Assembly: GCF_900149705.1 (NCBI RefSeq)
Contig: NZ_LT703001.1
Coordinates: 3,280,001-3,344,000, forward strand
Length of the DNA: 64,000 nucleotides
Direction: 5' to 3'
Source of the DNA: Sphingorhabdus sp. Alg231-15
GTDB lineage: Bacteria > Pseudomonadota > Alphaproteobacteria > Sphingomonadales > Sphingomonadaceae
In this document: positions 17,482 to 26,034 of the stretch, one piece after another
Layout of the letters: each line of letters begins with the position of its first letter
Numbering within the stretch: position 1 is the first letter of the stretch
The notes under the pieces: model-generated
Told to the model about the DNA's origin: nothing
Databases searched by the model: none
Seen by the model: the letters and a program-made list of their open reading frames with translations, nothing else
Made by a program: the position numbers and the translations under genes

Positions 17482-19806
17482 TTATTTGTTCTTGGTTGGC
17501 GTCTTTTTCTTTGCCGCCGGTTTTTTCTTTTTCTTTGCTGAGGGCGCAGACGGCGTGACCTCAAAGCTCAGCTCATTGTCTTTCAAATGCACCTTGACTT
17601 CGCCGCCATTCACCAACTTGCCGAACAGCAATTCTTCGGCCAGTGGTTGCTTGATCTTCTCCTGAATGAGACGACCCATCGGGCGTGCCCCATAGAGTTT
17701 GTCATAGCCGCGCTCGGTCAACCACTGGGCCGCTTCATCGTCCAATGTGATATGGACATTCTGATCCGCCAACTGCAACTCGAGTTCGAGAATGAATTTC
17801 TCAACAACTCGTGACACAACTTCAGGCGGAAGATAAGCGAACGGGACAATCGCATCCAGACGGTTGCGGAATTCGGGGGTGAACATCTTCTTCACCGCCT
17901 CATCGCTGGCGTCTTCCTTGGACACGTTGCCAAAGCCAATGCCCTCTTTCGCCATATCAGATGCCCCGGCATTGGTCGTCATGATCAGAACGACATTCCG
18001 GAAATCGACGGTCTTGCCATGATGGTCGGTCAGTTTACCGTTGTCCATCACCTGAAGCAGGATGTTGAACAGATCCGGATGGGCTTTTTCAATCTCGTCG
18101 AGCAACAACACGCAATGCGGATTTTGATCAACAGCATCGGTCAGCAAACCGCCCTGATCATAGCCGACATAGCCCGGAGGTGCACCGATAAGGCGAGACA
18201 CGCTGTGGCGTTCCATATATTCGGACATGTCAAAGCGCTTGAGCGGAATGCCCATGATGGAAGACAACTGCCGGGCGACTTCGGTTTTACCGACGCCGGT
18301 TGGACCGGAGAACAGATAGTTGCCAATTGGCTTGTTCGGTTCACGCAGGCCTGCACGGGACAGTTTGATCGCGCTCGAAAGCTTTTCGATTGCCGCATTT
18401 TGACCGAAGACAACACGCTTGAGATCCTTATCGAGATTTTCGAGCGTTTTCTTGTCATCTTTCGATACCGATTTGGGCGGGATACGCGCCATCGTCGCGA
18501 TAACCGCTTCAATATCCTTGGTCGTGATCATTTTCTTGCGGCGGGAAGGCGGCAACAGCATTTGCATTGCGCCAACCTCATCGATCACGTCGATCGCTTT
18601 GTCCGGTAGTTTGCGGTCGTTGATATAACGGGTCGAAAGTTCAACTGCGGATTTCAGAGCATCTGGCGCGTAACGCACCTTATGATGTTCTTCGAACGCA
18701 CCACGAAGACCCGCGAGAATTTTGATTGTATCTTCGACACTAGGTTCGTTGACATCAATTTTCTGGAACCGTCGCAGCAAGGCACGGTCTTTTTCGAAAT
18801 GATTGCGAAACTCTTTATAAGTGGTCGATCCGATGCAGCGGATGATGCCGCCTGAAAGGGCTGGCTTTAGCAGATTTGATGCATCCATTGCGCCGCCGCT
18901 GGTCGCGCCAGCGCCAATCACTGTATGAATTTCATCAATGAACAAAATCGCATCCGGCATTTTTTCCAGTTCGGAAACCACCTGCTTCAGTCGTTCTTCA
19001 AAATCACCGCGATAGCGCGTGCCTGCGAGCAAGGAACCCATATCCAACGAATAGATGATCGCAGGTTTCAGGACATCTGGCACAGTTTCTTCGATAATAC
19101 GAAGCGCCAGTCCTTCAGCAATGGCTGTTTTGCCCACACCGGGTTCACCGACATAAAGGGGATTGTTTTTCGAACGGCGACAAAGAATTTGCACCGTACG
19201 ATCAACTTCGGCCTGGCGACCGATAAGGGGATCAATTCTTCCGTCCTTGGCTTTCTGATTCAAATTGACAGTAAACTGGTCGAGCGCAGTTTCTTTTTTG
19301 CTTTTCGCCTCTTTCTTCTCGTCGCTTTCTTCACCGCCGGACAATTCGGCCGGGTCAATTGATTGCCCGCCTTTGCCAACGCCATGGCTGATAAAGCTAA
19401 CGGCATCCAATCGGCTCATATCCTGTTGCTGAAGGAAGTAAACAGCATAGCTTTCGCGCTCGGAGAACAGCGCTACAAGCACATTCGCGCCAGTTACTTC
19501 ATCCTTACCGGACGACTGGACATGTAAGATCGCACGCTGGACAACTCTCTGGAAACCGGATGTCGGAGAGGGGTCAATAGACTTTTCCACCTTCAGTGAG
19601 TCCAGTTCGCTGTCGAGATACAGGACCACTGCATCTTCAAGCTCGCCAAGATCCACTCCGCAGGCATTCATCACCTGTGAGGCATCGCCATCGTCAATGA
19701 GAGCGAGCAACAGATGTTCCAGCGTCGCATATTCATGAGACCGATCTGCGGCATTTTTCAAAGCCTGATGAAGGGTCTTTTCCAGCGATTCTGCGAATGA
19801 AGGCAT
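17482..19806 (-). CDS. clpA: ATP-dependent Clp protease ATP-binding subunit ClpA
   Basis: 774 aa AAA+ unfoldase that feeds substrates to ClpP. The N-domain has the two Clp-N repeats (ATLEHLLLALIDDGDA...). D1 has Walker A GEPGVGKTAIAEG and Walker B ILFIDEIHTVIGAG. D2 has GPTGVGKTEVARQ and VLLLDEIEKAHPD. The C-terminus is Lys-rich (AKKKKKPAAKKKT), a lineage-specific tail. The adaptor gene clpS, often just upstream, is not next to it here. The ATG at 19806 has AAGGAG. A small hairpin (19823-19840) lies in its leader. Confidence 0.97.
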   Translation of the reverse strand: MPSFAESLEKTLHQALKNAADRSHEYATLEHLLLALIDDGDASQVMNACGVDLGELEDAVVLYLDSELDSLKVEKSIDPSPTSGFQRVVQRAILHVQSSGKDEVTGANVLVALFSERESYAVYFLQQQDMSRLDAVSFISHGVGKGGQSIDPAELSGGEESDEKKEAKSKKETALDQFTVNLNQKAKDGRIDPLIGRQAEVDRTVQILCRRSKNNPLYVGEPGVGKTAIAEGLALRIIEETVPDVLKPAIIYSLDMGSLLAGTRYRGDFEERLKQVVSELEKMPDAILFIDEIHTVIGAGATSGGAMDASNLLKPALSGGIIRCIGSTTYKEFRNHFEKDRALLRRFQKIDVNEPSVEDTIKILAGLRGAFEEHHKVRYAPDALKSAVELSTRYINDRKLPDKAIDVIDEVGAMQMLLPPSRRKKMITTKDIEAVIATMARIPPKSVSKDDKKTLENLDKDLKRVVFGQNAAIEKLSSAIKLSRAGLREPNKPIGNYLFSGPTGVGKTEVARQLSSIMGIPLKRFDMSEYMERHSVSRLIGAPPGYVGYDQGGLLTDAVDQNPHCVLLLDEIEKAHPDLFNILLQVMDNGKLTDHHGKTVDFRNVVLIMTTNAGASDMAKEGIGFGNVSKEDASDEAVKKMFTPEFRNRLDAIVPFAYLPPEVVSRVVEKFILELELQLADQNVHITLDDEAAQWLTERGYDKLYGARPMGRLIQEKIKQPLAEELLFGKLVNGGEVKVHLKDNELSFEVTPSAPSAKKKKKPAAKKKTPTKNK

Positions 19807-19822
19807 GTATTTACTCCTTGAT

Positions 19823-19840
19823 GGGACAGAGGATTGTCCC
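19823..19840 (-). promoter_or_regulatory. Leader hairpin of clpA
   Basis: GGGACA-N6-TGTCCC, just upstream of the clpA Shine-Dalgarno on the minus strand. It could modulate translation or mRNA stability; too short for certainty. Confidence 0.3.
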
Positions 19841-20069
19841 GATAGCTGAAAGCCTGTGAGGTCCGGTGTTACTCTGACCTTAACCTTTCGGCTTCTTTCT
19901 TAATCTATGCGCAACCCAAAAAACATCAAGGGCATATCCTAAGAACGGCAAGCATGCGGCCAAGGTCAGGCGTGTTTTCTGATCTCTTCTCCTAAACGGT
20001 TCAAGCTGGATCAAATTAAATCTGAATATTAAGAGATAGGGTTAACAAATCCTTACCAAACATCAGTAT

Positions 20070-20270
20070 TTACGTCTTTTTAAACAGACTGTCAGCACTC
20101 GCGCGATGTGAAACCGCAAAGCTCTTCTTGGCTTCACAGCGACTTATTTCGTTTTTCAAGGTTGAGATTCGCTTTTCCAGTTCGTCCACAGAAAAGGGAT
20201 CCAGGTCTTGTTTTACCAGCAGATTGAGCGGATCGTTGGCATTGCGCGGCAGATCTTCATCATCGTTCAT
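20070..20270 (-). CDS. DUF1192 family small protein
   Basis: 66 aa. Acidic start (MNDDEDLPRNANDPLNLLVKQDLDPFSVDELEKRISTLKNEI) followed by a predicted coiled coil with CEAKK and a Ser/Ala-rich tail containing SADSLF. This layout, including the D-P-F-S-V-D-E-L segment, fits DUF1192, a small protein family common in alphaproteobacteria. Function unknown. It sits divergent from the quinone oxidoreductase gene. Confidence 0.9.
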   Translation of the reverse strand: MNDDEDLPRNANDPLNLLVKQDLDPFSVDELEKRISTLKNEISRCEAKKSFAVSHRASADSLFKKT

Positions 20271-20398
20271 GTAAAAATATCCTATCTTTTTGGGCCATCG
20301 GTTATCGTAATGTTGACCGGCGCGGGTTTGCTGTCAATAAGACCGACACAGAAAAAGACGTGTGCTATATGCGCGTTTTTGGGAGGCTTGGGGCAACC

Positions 20399-21409
20399 AT
20401 GACAGTATCAGAGACATTGCAATCGGAAATGACGGCCATCGCGATCAGTGAACCGGGTGGCCCAGATGTTCTGAAGCCGGAAACCGTGGCAGTGCCGCAA
20501 CCGGCAGCGGGTGAAGTTTTGATCAAGGTTGCCGCAGCCGGCGTGAACCGACCTGATGTCGTCCAACGCAAGGGGCTCTATCCAGCCCCGCCAGGCGCAT
20601 CTCCGCTGCCAGGGCTGGAAGTATCTGGAACGGTTGTTGCGCTTGGCCAAGGCGTAGGATCCGAATGGATGGGCCGGAAAATATGTGCGCTGACCAACGG
20701 CGGCGGCTATGCGGAATATTGTGTCGCTCCAGCCGGTCAATGTTTGCCCGTGCCCGATAGTTTGACGATGGAAGAAGCAGCAGCACTTCCCGAGACGTTG
20801 TTCACCGTCTGGAGCAACCTTTTCAATCGTGGCTTTGCCCGGGAAGATGAGACGGTTCTGGTTCATGGCGGAACGAGCGGGATCGGCACTATGGCGATCA
20901 TGCTGGGCAAGCTATTTGGTCTGAAAGTAATCGTGACCTGTGGCTCCGATCAGAAATGTACCGCTGCCAAGAGCATAGGCGCAGATCATGCGATCAACTA
21001 TAAGACACAGGATTTTGTTGAAGAAGTAGAAAAGATTACAGGCGGGCAGGGCGTTGAAGTGGTTCTCGATATGGTCGCTGGCGACTATGTTCCGCGGAAC
21101 CTCAATTGCCTGAAGGAAGATGGCCGCCATGTCACAATCGCGGTGCAGGGCGGAATGCAGGCGACGCTCAATATGGCGCAAATCATGATGAAGCGACTGA
21201 CTCTAACCGGATCAACACTGCGCCCACAATCTGCAGATCGCAAGGCGCTGCTTGCTGATGAACTCTATCGCTATATCTGGCCGGACGTAGAAGCCGGCAA
21301 ATTAAAGCCCGTGATGGATGAAAGTTTTCCGCTTGCTGAGGCGGCCAAGGCCCATGCACATATGGAAGCAGGTGATCATATTGGAAAAATCATCCTGACG
21401 GTCGATTAA
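20399..21409 (+). CDS. NAD(P)H:quinone oxidoreductase (MDR, PIG3-like)
   Basis: 336 aa cytosolic reductase of the medium-chain dehydrogenase family without the zinc site. GroES-like N-domain (KVAAAGVNRPDVVQRKGLYPAPPGASPLPGLEVSG) and Rossmann domain with VHGGTSGIGTMAIMLGKLFG binding NADPH. It reduces quinones or other electrophiles. The ATG at 20399 lies near GGGG and is followed by a further in-frame ATG at 20429, where the conserved domain begins. Nudix gene follows after 3 bases, so they are probably one operon. Confidence 0.92.
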   Translation: MTVSETLQSEMTAIAISEPGGPDVLKPETVAVPQPAAGEVLIKVAAAGVNRPDVVQRKGLYPAPPGASPLPGLEVSGTVVALGQGVGSEWMGRKICALTNGGGYAEYCVAPAGQCLPVPDSLTMEEAAALPETLFTVWSNLFNRGFAREDETVLVHGGTSGIGTMAIMLGKLFGLKVIVTCGSDQKCTAAKSIGADHAINYKTQDFVEEVEKITGGQGVEVVLDMVAGDYVPRNLNCLKEDGRHVTIAVQGGMQATLNMAQIMMKRLTLTGSTLRPQSADRKALLADELYRYIWPDVEAGKLKPVMDESFPLAEAAKAHAHMEAGDHIGKIILTVD

Positions 21410-21412
21410 AGC

Positions 21413-21841
21413 ATGGAAGATGTGATCGATTTTCACGGTGCAAAGGTTGCATTGTTTGTGGACGATCAATTGCTTGTTTATCGCCGGGACAACAAACCCG
21501 ACATTCCGTTCCCAGACATGTGGGATTTACCCGGAGGTGGCCGGGAGAACGAAGAAAGTGGTGCGGCCTGTGTGGCTAGGGAAACACACGAAGAATTTGG
21601 CATAAGTATCGATGCTGCGGCGCTTGAATTTGTCCAGCACTATGAAAACTGGCGAGGCGCAAACAGCAGGCGTGCGCTGTTCTTTATCGGTCAACTGTCG
21701 CAAGAACAGGTGGCGGCCATAGTTTTTGGCGAAGAAGGGCAGCATTGGCGAATGATGGCGGTTTCAGAATTCTTGGCAAGCGAGCAGGCTGTACCACATT
21801 TGCAAGAACGTCTGCGTGATTATCTAGACCAGCCCGCTTAA
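21413..21841 (+). CDS. Nudix hydrolase
   Basis: 142 aa. The Nudix box is present as GGGRENEESGAACVARETHEEFGI, which carries the metal-binding R-E-x-x-E-E core (RETHEEFG). It cleaves a nucleoside diphosphate linked to another moiety; the substrate is not readable. It starts 3 bases after the oxidoreductase stop, so both are probably co-transcribed. Confidence 0.93.
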   Translation: MEDVIDFHGAKVALFVDDQLLVYRRDNKPDIPFPDMWDLPGGGRENEESGAACVARETHEEFGISIDAAALEFVQHYENWRGANSRRALFFIGQLSQEQVAAIVFGEEGQHWRMMAVSEFLASEQAVPHLQERLRDYLDQPA

Positions 21842-21843
21842 AT

Positions 21844-21902
21844 CCTGCCTTTCCTGTAAATAAAAGGTCACAAAACGGGAATCATCCTGTCACAAAGGCA
21901 GG
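21844..21902. repeat. Inverted repeat in the Nudix-phosphoesterase gap
   Basis: CCTGCCTTT (21844-21852) pairs with AAAGGCAGG (21894-21902) around 41 bases. The long loop makes a simple terminator unlikely, and the second arm lies in the leader of the next gene. It could be a structured leader or a chance pairing. Confidence 0.3.
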
Positions 21903-21944
21903 TTATAAGCCGTTTCCATGGATGGTTTCCTTGGGAGTGAAGTG

Positions 21945-22859
21945 ATGGCCAAACAATTTCCACCTGTTACGAGATCGGATATCCCGCTGCTCGAGGTGGA
22001 CCGTTATGAGGCCTGTCTAACCAGACAGCCGCGTGTCAACCCGATGGACCGGACGCGTTACCGAACGATCTGGATATCCGACATTCATCTCGGCACACGT
22101 GGCTGCAATGCCGATCTGCTGATCGACTTTTTGGATCACGTCGACAGCGATACGCTTTATCTGGTGGGTGATATAATCGATGGCTGGCGACTGAAAAGAA
22201 AATTCTACTGGCCGGACGGGCATAATGATATCGTCTGGCGAATATTGAAACGCGCCAAGCGGGACACCAGGATCGTCTATATTCCAGGCAATCACGACGA
22301 GATGTTCCGGCAGTTTACCGGCCTTAACTTTGGTGGCGTCGAGATCCGACGCTCTGCGATCCACGAAACAGCGGATGGCCGGCGCCTATTGGTGTTGCAC
22401 GGGGATGAATTTGATGCCGTGATGCTGGCCCATCGGTGGCTCGCATTCATCGGGGACACGGCGTATACCTTGCTGATGCGGCTCAACTGGCTGGTAAACA
22501 CGGTGCGGGGCCGCATGGGACTGCCTTATTGGTCGCTGTCCAAAGTCGCCAAACACAAAGTTAAAAATGCCGTAGAGTTTATCGGGCGATTTGAAGAGCT
22601 GGTCGCAAAAGCCGCAGGCAGTCGGGGAGTTGATGGTGTTGTCTGTGGTCATATCCACACCGCCGAGATGCGCGAGATCAACGGCATCGAATATTATAAT
22701 GATGGCGATTGGGTGGAAGGATGTACCGCGCTGGTGGAATGCGATGACGGGACGATGGAGATTTTGCACTGGACCGATGAAATCGCAGCGCGAGAAGCGC
22801 GGCATCATCAATCGGTAGAGCTGGAGACGGTGAAGGGTGATCTGGAGCAAGTCGCATGA
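21945..22859 (+). CDS. UDP-2,3-diacylglucosamine diphosphatase-like metallophosphoesterase
   Basis: 304 aa. Calcineurin-fold motifs are visible: ISDIHLGTRG (metal-binding D and H), VGDIIDGW, YIPGNHDEM, HGDEFD and GHIHTAEM. It resembles LpxH, which cleaves UDP-diacylglucosamine in lipid A synthesis, but is longer and belongs to a paralogous group often paired with a GT4 gene, as here (4-base overlap). It may act on a related lipid-linked or nucleotide-sugar intermediate. The ATG at 21945 follows GGGAG; an ATG 27 bases earlier has no site. Confidence 0.85.
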   Translation: MAKQFPPVTRSDIPLLEVDRYEACLTRQPRVNPMDRTRYRTIWISDIHLGTRGCNADLLIDFLDHVDSDTLYLVGDIIDGWRLKRKFYWPDGHNDIVWRILKRAKRDTRIVYIPGNHDEMFRQFTGLNFGGVEIRRSAIHETADGRRLLVLHGDEFDAVMLAHRWLAFIGDTAYTLLMRLNWLVNTVRGRMGLPYWSLSKVAKHKVKNAVEFIGRFEELVAKAAGSRGVDGVVCGHIHTAEMREINGIEYYNDGDWVEGCTALVECDDGTMEILHWTDEIAAREARHHQSVELETVKGDLEQVA

Positions 22860-23920
22860 AAATCGCGCTGGTCACGGATGCCTGGCATCCTCAGGTCAAC
22901 GGTGTGGTGCGAACCCTGGAAACGGTTACGAGCATATTACGGGGTTGGGGGCATGAGCTGCTGATCATCTCACCGGATCAATATCCTTCCCTGGCGGCAC
23001 CTAGCTACCCTGAAATTCGTCTCGCATTAACACGCGCTCGGAGCGTCGGTCGGCGCATCGCGCAATTTGCTCCTGATGCTATCCATTTGGCGACCGAAGG
23101 TCCGCTATGCCTGTCTGCCCGGCGCTGGTGCCGACGCAATAAGCGTCCGTTTACAACCGCTTATCATACGCAATTCCCAGAATATCTTGCAAAGAGAACC
23201 CATCTGTCACCACGGATATTCTGGCACTATATCCGTTGGTTTCATCGAACATCGCAAGCGATAATGGTGTCAACTGACAGTGTTCGGCAGCAATTGATTA
23301 AAGAGCGTCTGCCGCAAGTGCATCATTGGGGGCGCGGTGTTGATCTTGATAATTTTTGTCCTGATAAACCGGTTCCGAAGCTGTTTGGCAGCTTAACGCG
23401 TCCTATCCAATTGTATGTGGGCCGGGTCGCAGTGGAGAAAAATATCGAAGCTTTTTTGAATACAGATCAACCTGGCAGCAAGGTCGTTGTCGGCGACGGA
23501 CCAGCGCTTGATTCTCTGAGAATTAATTATCCTGAAGTTCATTTTTTGGGCCGCAAGAGTGGGCGGGCCTTAGCTGGATGTTATGCTGGCGCCGATGTTT
23601 TTGTATTCCCCAGCAAAACCGATACATTCGGGTTGGTGCTCATCGAGGCAATGGCCTGCGGTACACCGGTCGCGGCTTTTCCTGTGACCGGACCGATTGA
23701 TATACTAACAGAGAGAAGCGGCGCGATGAGCGATGATTTGAACCTTGCCATTGATGCCGCATTGCGTTTGGATCCAGAAGCCTGTTTGAGACGCGCTTCC
23801 CAATTCAGCTGGCAATTAAGCGCTCGTCAGTTTGTCGACGGCTTGGTGCCAATGAAGCCACAGCAGACGGCTCATTTGTCCCGCCGGTTCATTGCCAAAG
23901 CCATTATGGCAAGGACCTAG
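22856..23920 (+). CDS. Glycosyltransferase family 4
   Basis: 354 aa GT-B enzyme. It begins MKIALVTDAWHPQVNGVVRTL and carries the nucleotide-sugar half with LIEAMACGTPVAAFPVTGP, containing the E-x7-E-like element of GT4. The family includes glucosyl/mannosyl transferases that glycosylate diacylglycerol. It overlaps the phosphoesterase by four bases (ATGA), so the two are translationally coupled and probably act in one lipid-glycosylation path; the sugar and acceptor are unknown. Confidence 0.9.
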   Translation: MKIALVTDAWHPQVNGVVRTLETVTSILRGWGHELLIISPDQYPSLAAPSYPEIRLALTRARSVGRRIAQFAPDAIHLATEGPLCLSARRWCRRNKRPFTTAYHTQFPEYLAKRTHLSPRIFWHYIRWFHRTSQAIMVSTDSVRQQLIKERLPQVHHWGRGVDLDNFCPDKPVPKLFGSLTRPIQLYVGRVAVEKNIEAFLNTDQPGSKVVVGDGPALDSLRINYPEVHFLGRKSGRALAGCYAGADVFVFPSKTDTFGLVLIEAMACGTPVAAFPVTGPIDILTERSGAMSDDLNLAIDAALRLDPEACLRRASQFSWQLSARQFVDGLVPMKPQQTAHLSRRFIAKAIMART

Positions 23921-24005
23921 ATTGGAAAAACTGGATAATTGAACCATCACTCAAGCAAATATCTTGCCGACTCTTGAGATTTCGCCTACATGGGCCCTAA
24001 CAACA

Positions 24006-24038
24006 GGCCGCTCCCGCAAGGGGCGGCCCTTATTTTTT
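24006..24038 (+). terminator. Rho-independent terminator
   Basis: Stem GGCCGCTCC / GGGGCGGCC with a 5-nt loop, then CTTATTTTTT. It lies downstream of the GT4 gene and just before the trcR Shine-Dalgarno, so it ends the first transcript. It could also act as a leader attenuator for trcR. Confidence 0.85.
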
Positions 24039-24054
24039 GAAAGAGGAGGCCAAC

Positions 24055-24768
24055 GTGGCCCAAGATAATCCTACACCGCTCATGCCTCATGCAACCGCAA
24101 GCTGGCTGGTTGATAATACCGGTTTGAGCTTTGAACAAATTGCCGAATTTTGTGGTATTCACATTCTAGAGGTAAATGCGATGGCTGATGATCTCGCCGG
24201 AGCAAAATATACCGGACGTGACCCAGTGCAAGCGCATGAGTTGACCAATGAGGAAATCGCGAAAGCCGAAGCAGACCCGGAATACCGGATGAAGCTGCAA
24301 AAAGGCCCCGATCAGGTGCGCCGGACCAAAGGCCCCCGTTATACGCCGGTCTCCAAGCGTCAGGACAAGCCCGACGGGATTGCCTGGTTGCTGCGTAACC
24401 ATCCAGAAATTTCTGATGCACAAGTCAGCAAGCTGATCGGTACAACCCGTACCACGATCAATGCGATCCGTGATCGCGAACATTGGAATATTGCCAATAT
24501 TGTTCCGAAGGATCCTGTGACGCTTGGCCTTTGCTCGCAGCGAGAACTGGATGCTGTTGTGGCTAAGGCTGCGAAGAAGGCTGGTATCGAACCGGAAGTA
24601 CCCGAAGACAAGAAACTCGGTGGAGATAAGGAAGCGCTTATCGCCGAACTGCACGAAGAACGCGCGCAAGCCGAGCGTGATGCAGAAGCTGCACTTGCCG
24701 CCGAGTCTGGCGAGGAAGAGATTGCAGCCGAAGATCTTACAGCAGAGACGTTGTTCAAAGACAGCTGA
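24055..24768 (+). CDS. trcR: Cell cycle transcriptional regulator TrcR (DUF1013)
   Basis: 237 aa. The DUF1013 sequence begins MPHATASWLVDNTGLSFEQIAEFCG..., and a second HTH-like part reads DGIAWLLRNHPEISDAQVSKLIGTTRTTINAIRDR. This matches the alphaproteobacterial cell-cycle regulator family. A C-terminal Ala/Glu-rich coiled-coil tail (HEERAQAERDAEAALAAE) extends it. The GTG at 24055 has AGGAGG five bases upstream, so it is preferred over a TTG 18 bases earlier that would start within the site. Separated from upstream genes by a terminator. Confidence 0.93.
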   Translation: MAQDNPTPLMPHATASWLVDNTGLSFEQIAEFCGIHILEVNAMADDLAGAKYTGRDPVQAHELTNEEIAKAEADPEYRMKLQKGPDQVRRTKGPRYTPVSKRQDKPDGIAWLLRNHPEISDAQVSKLIGTTRTTINAIRDREHWNIANIVPKDPVTLGLCSQRELDAVVAKAAKKAGIEPEVPEDKKLGGDKEALIAELHEERAQAERDAEAALAAESGEEEIAAEDLTAETLFKDS

Positions 24769-24873
24769 TCAGTGGTTCTTCACACGATTTTTGGTGTGTC
24801 GCCGAAACGTCAAAGTTAATCGAGCAATTAAATCTGGTTGCGCCGGTTCGCCGCCTATGTCTATGGTCTGGCA

Positions 24874-25989
24874 ATGGATGCAAGAACTAAACCACCGGCT
24901 TATGATACAACGCTGGCCGACCACGGCTTTGATCCTATCGAAGCGGAAGGACTTACCTATCCGCTTGGTGACTATGAACCCAAATATGGTGAATATTTCG
25001 AGTTGATGCCTGGTATCGGCTGGACCCGTACGCCGGTACCTGGACCGCTGGGTCATATCAACAACTGGGTATTGGATGATGTGCATCCGGATGGCAGCCC
25101 CGGTTTTGCAATTGTCGATACCGGCTTATTCCTTCCGGGGGTTATAGAATCGTGGAAAAGCCTGTTCGAGACCGGGCTTAACGGCAAAACCGCTACAAAG
25201 ATTGTTGTCACGCATTTTCACCCAGACCATGTCGGTTGTGCGGGTTGGCTCGCCAATCGCTTCAAGGCGCCAGTGCATATGAACCGCACAGAATGGCTTT
25301 TGGCGCGCATGCTGACTGCAGACGTTAGCGCGGATGTACCCCAGGAAGCGATTGACGAATGGCGCTTTGCGGGCTGGGATGAAGATCTGATCAGGGAAAA
25401 ATGTGAGGGCGGTTGGGGCCGCTTCGCCCGTGCTGTTTCACGCCTGCCAGTCGGTCATATCCGGATGGATGAGGGCGACAGCCTGACGATTGGTGCCAAC
25501 GACTGGCGCGTAATGATCGGTCGCGGCCATACACCAGAGCATGCATGCCTGATTGATGATAAAAACCAGGTAATGATCTCAGGCGACCAGATATTGCCGC
25601 GGATAACATCGAATATCTCAGTAATGCTAAGCGAGCCGACAGCTGATCCTCTTGGCGAGTGGCTCGCCAGCATCGACCGGTTTCGGGCCGAGATTGATCC
25701 TGATTTGCTTGTTCTGCCCGCACATGGTCGCCCGTTTAAGGGAGCGCATCCGAGATTGGATACTCTGGCGCTACGCCATAACGAGGCGCTGGACGACCTT
25801 GCAGGCGCGCTTGCTGAAAAACCAATGCGGGTGGTGGACAGCTTCCCGCTGTTGTTTTCTCGACCAATTGGCAGTGATGTCATCGGCATGGCCACAGGGG
25901 AAGCCATGGCGACTCTTCGCCACCTTGAATATACTGGGCGGGCTGTGCACGAGATGAAAGAAGGAACAGCATGGTATAGCGCGGTTTGA
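24874..25989 (+). CDS. MBL-fold metallo-hydrolase
   Basis: 371 aa. The metallo-beta-lactamase fold shows the metal motif THFHPDHVG near residue 113, then GHTPEHACLID, SGDQILPRI and a C-terminal histidine in LPAHGRPF. The length beyond the core and the C-terminal helical part (DTLALRHNEALDDLAG) fit the subgroup of MBL hydrolases with a DNA-binding-like extension. Hydrolytic substrate unknown. The ATG at 24874 has no strong site; the frame is open further upstream to a TTG at 24838. Confidence 0.88.
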   Translation: MDARTKPPAYDTTLADHGFDPIEAEGLTYPLGDYEPKYGEYFELMPGIGWTRTPVPGPLGHINNWVLDDVHPDGSPGFAIVDTGLFLPGVIESWKSLFETGLNGKTATKIVVTHFHPDHVGCAGWLANRFKAPVHMNRTEWLLARMLTADVSADVPQEAIDEWRFAGWDEDLIREKCEGGWGRFARAVSRLPVGHIRMDEGDSLTIGANDWRVMIGRGHTPEHACLIDDKNQVMISGDQILPRITSNISVMLSEPTADPLGEWLASIDRFRAEIDPDLLVLPAHGRPFKGAHPRLDTLALRHNEALDDLAGALAEKPMRVVDSFPLLFSRPIGSDVIGMATGEAMATLRHLEYTGRAVHEMKEGTAWYSAV

Positions 25990-25999
25990 TCTAGCGCAA
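25986..25999. promoter_or_regulatory. FNR/FixK-like box upstream of hemN
   Basis: TTGAT-N4-CGCAA overlaps the MBL stop codon and lies 35 bases before hemN. It matches eight of ten positions of TTGAT-N4-ATCAA. Oxygen-responsive control of hemN by FNR-type proteins is common in alphaproteobacteria, but this site is degenerate. Confidence 0.35.
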
Positions 26000-26034
26000 A
26001 GACGACGTGATTCTTTTTCCATAGGCCTCTCGCT

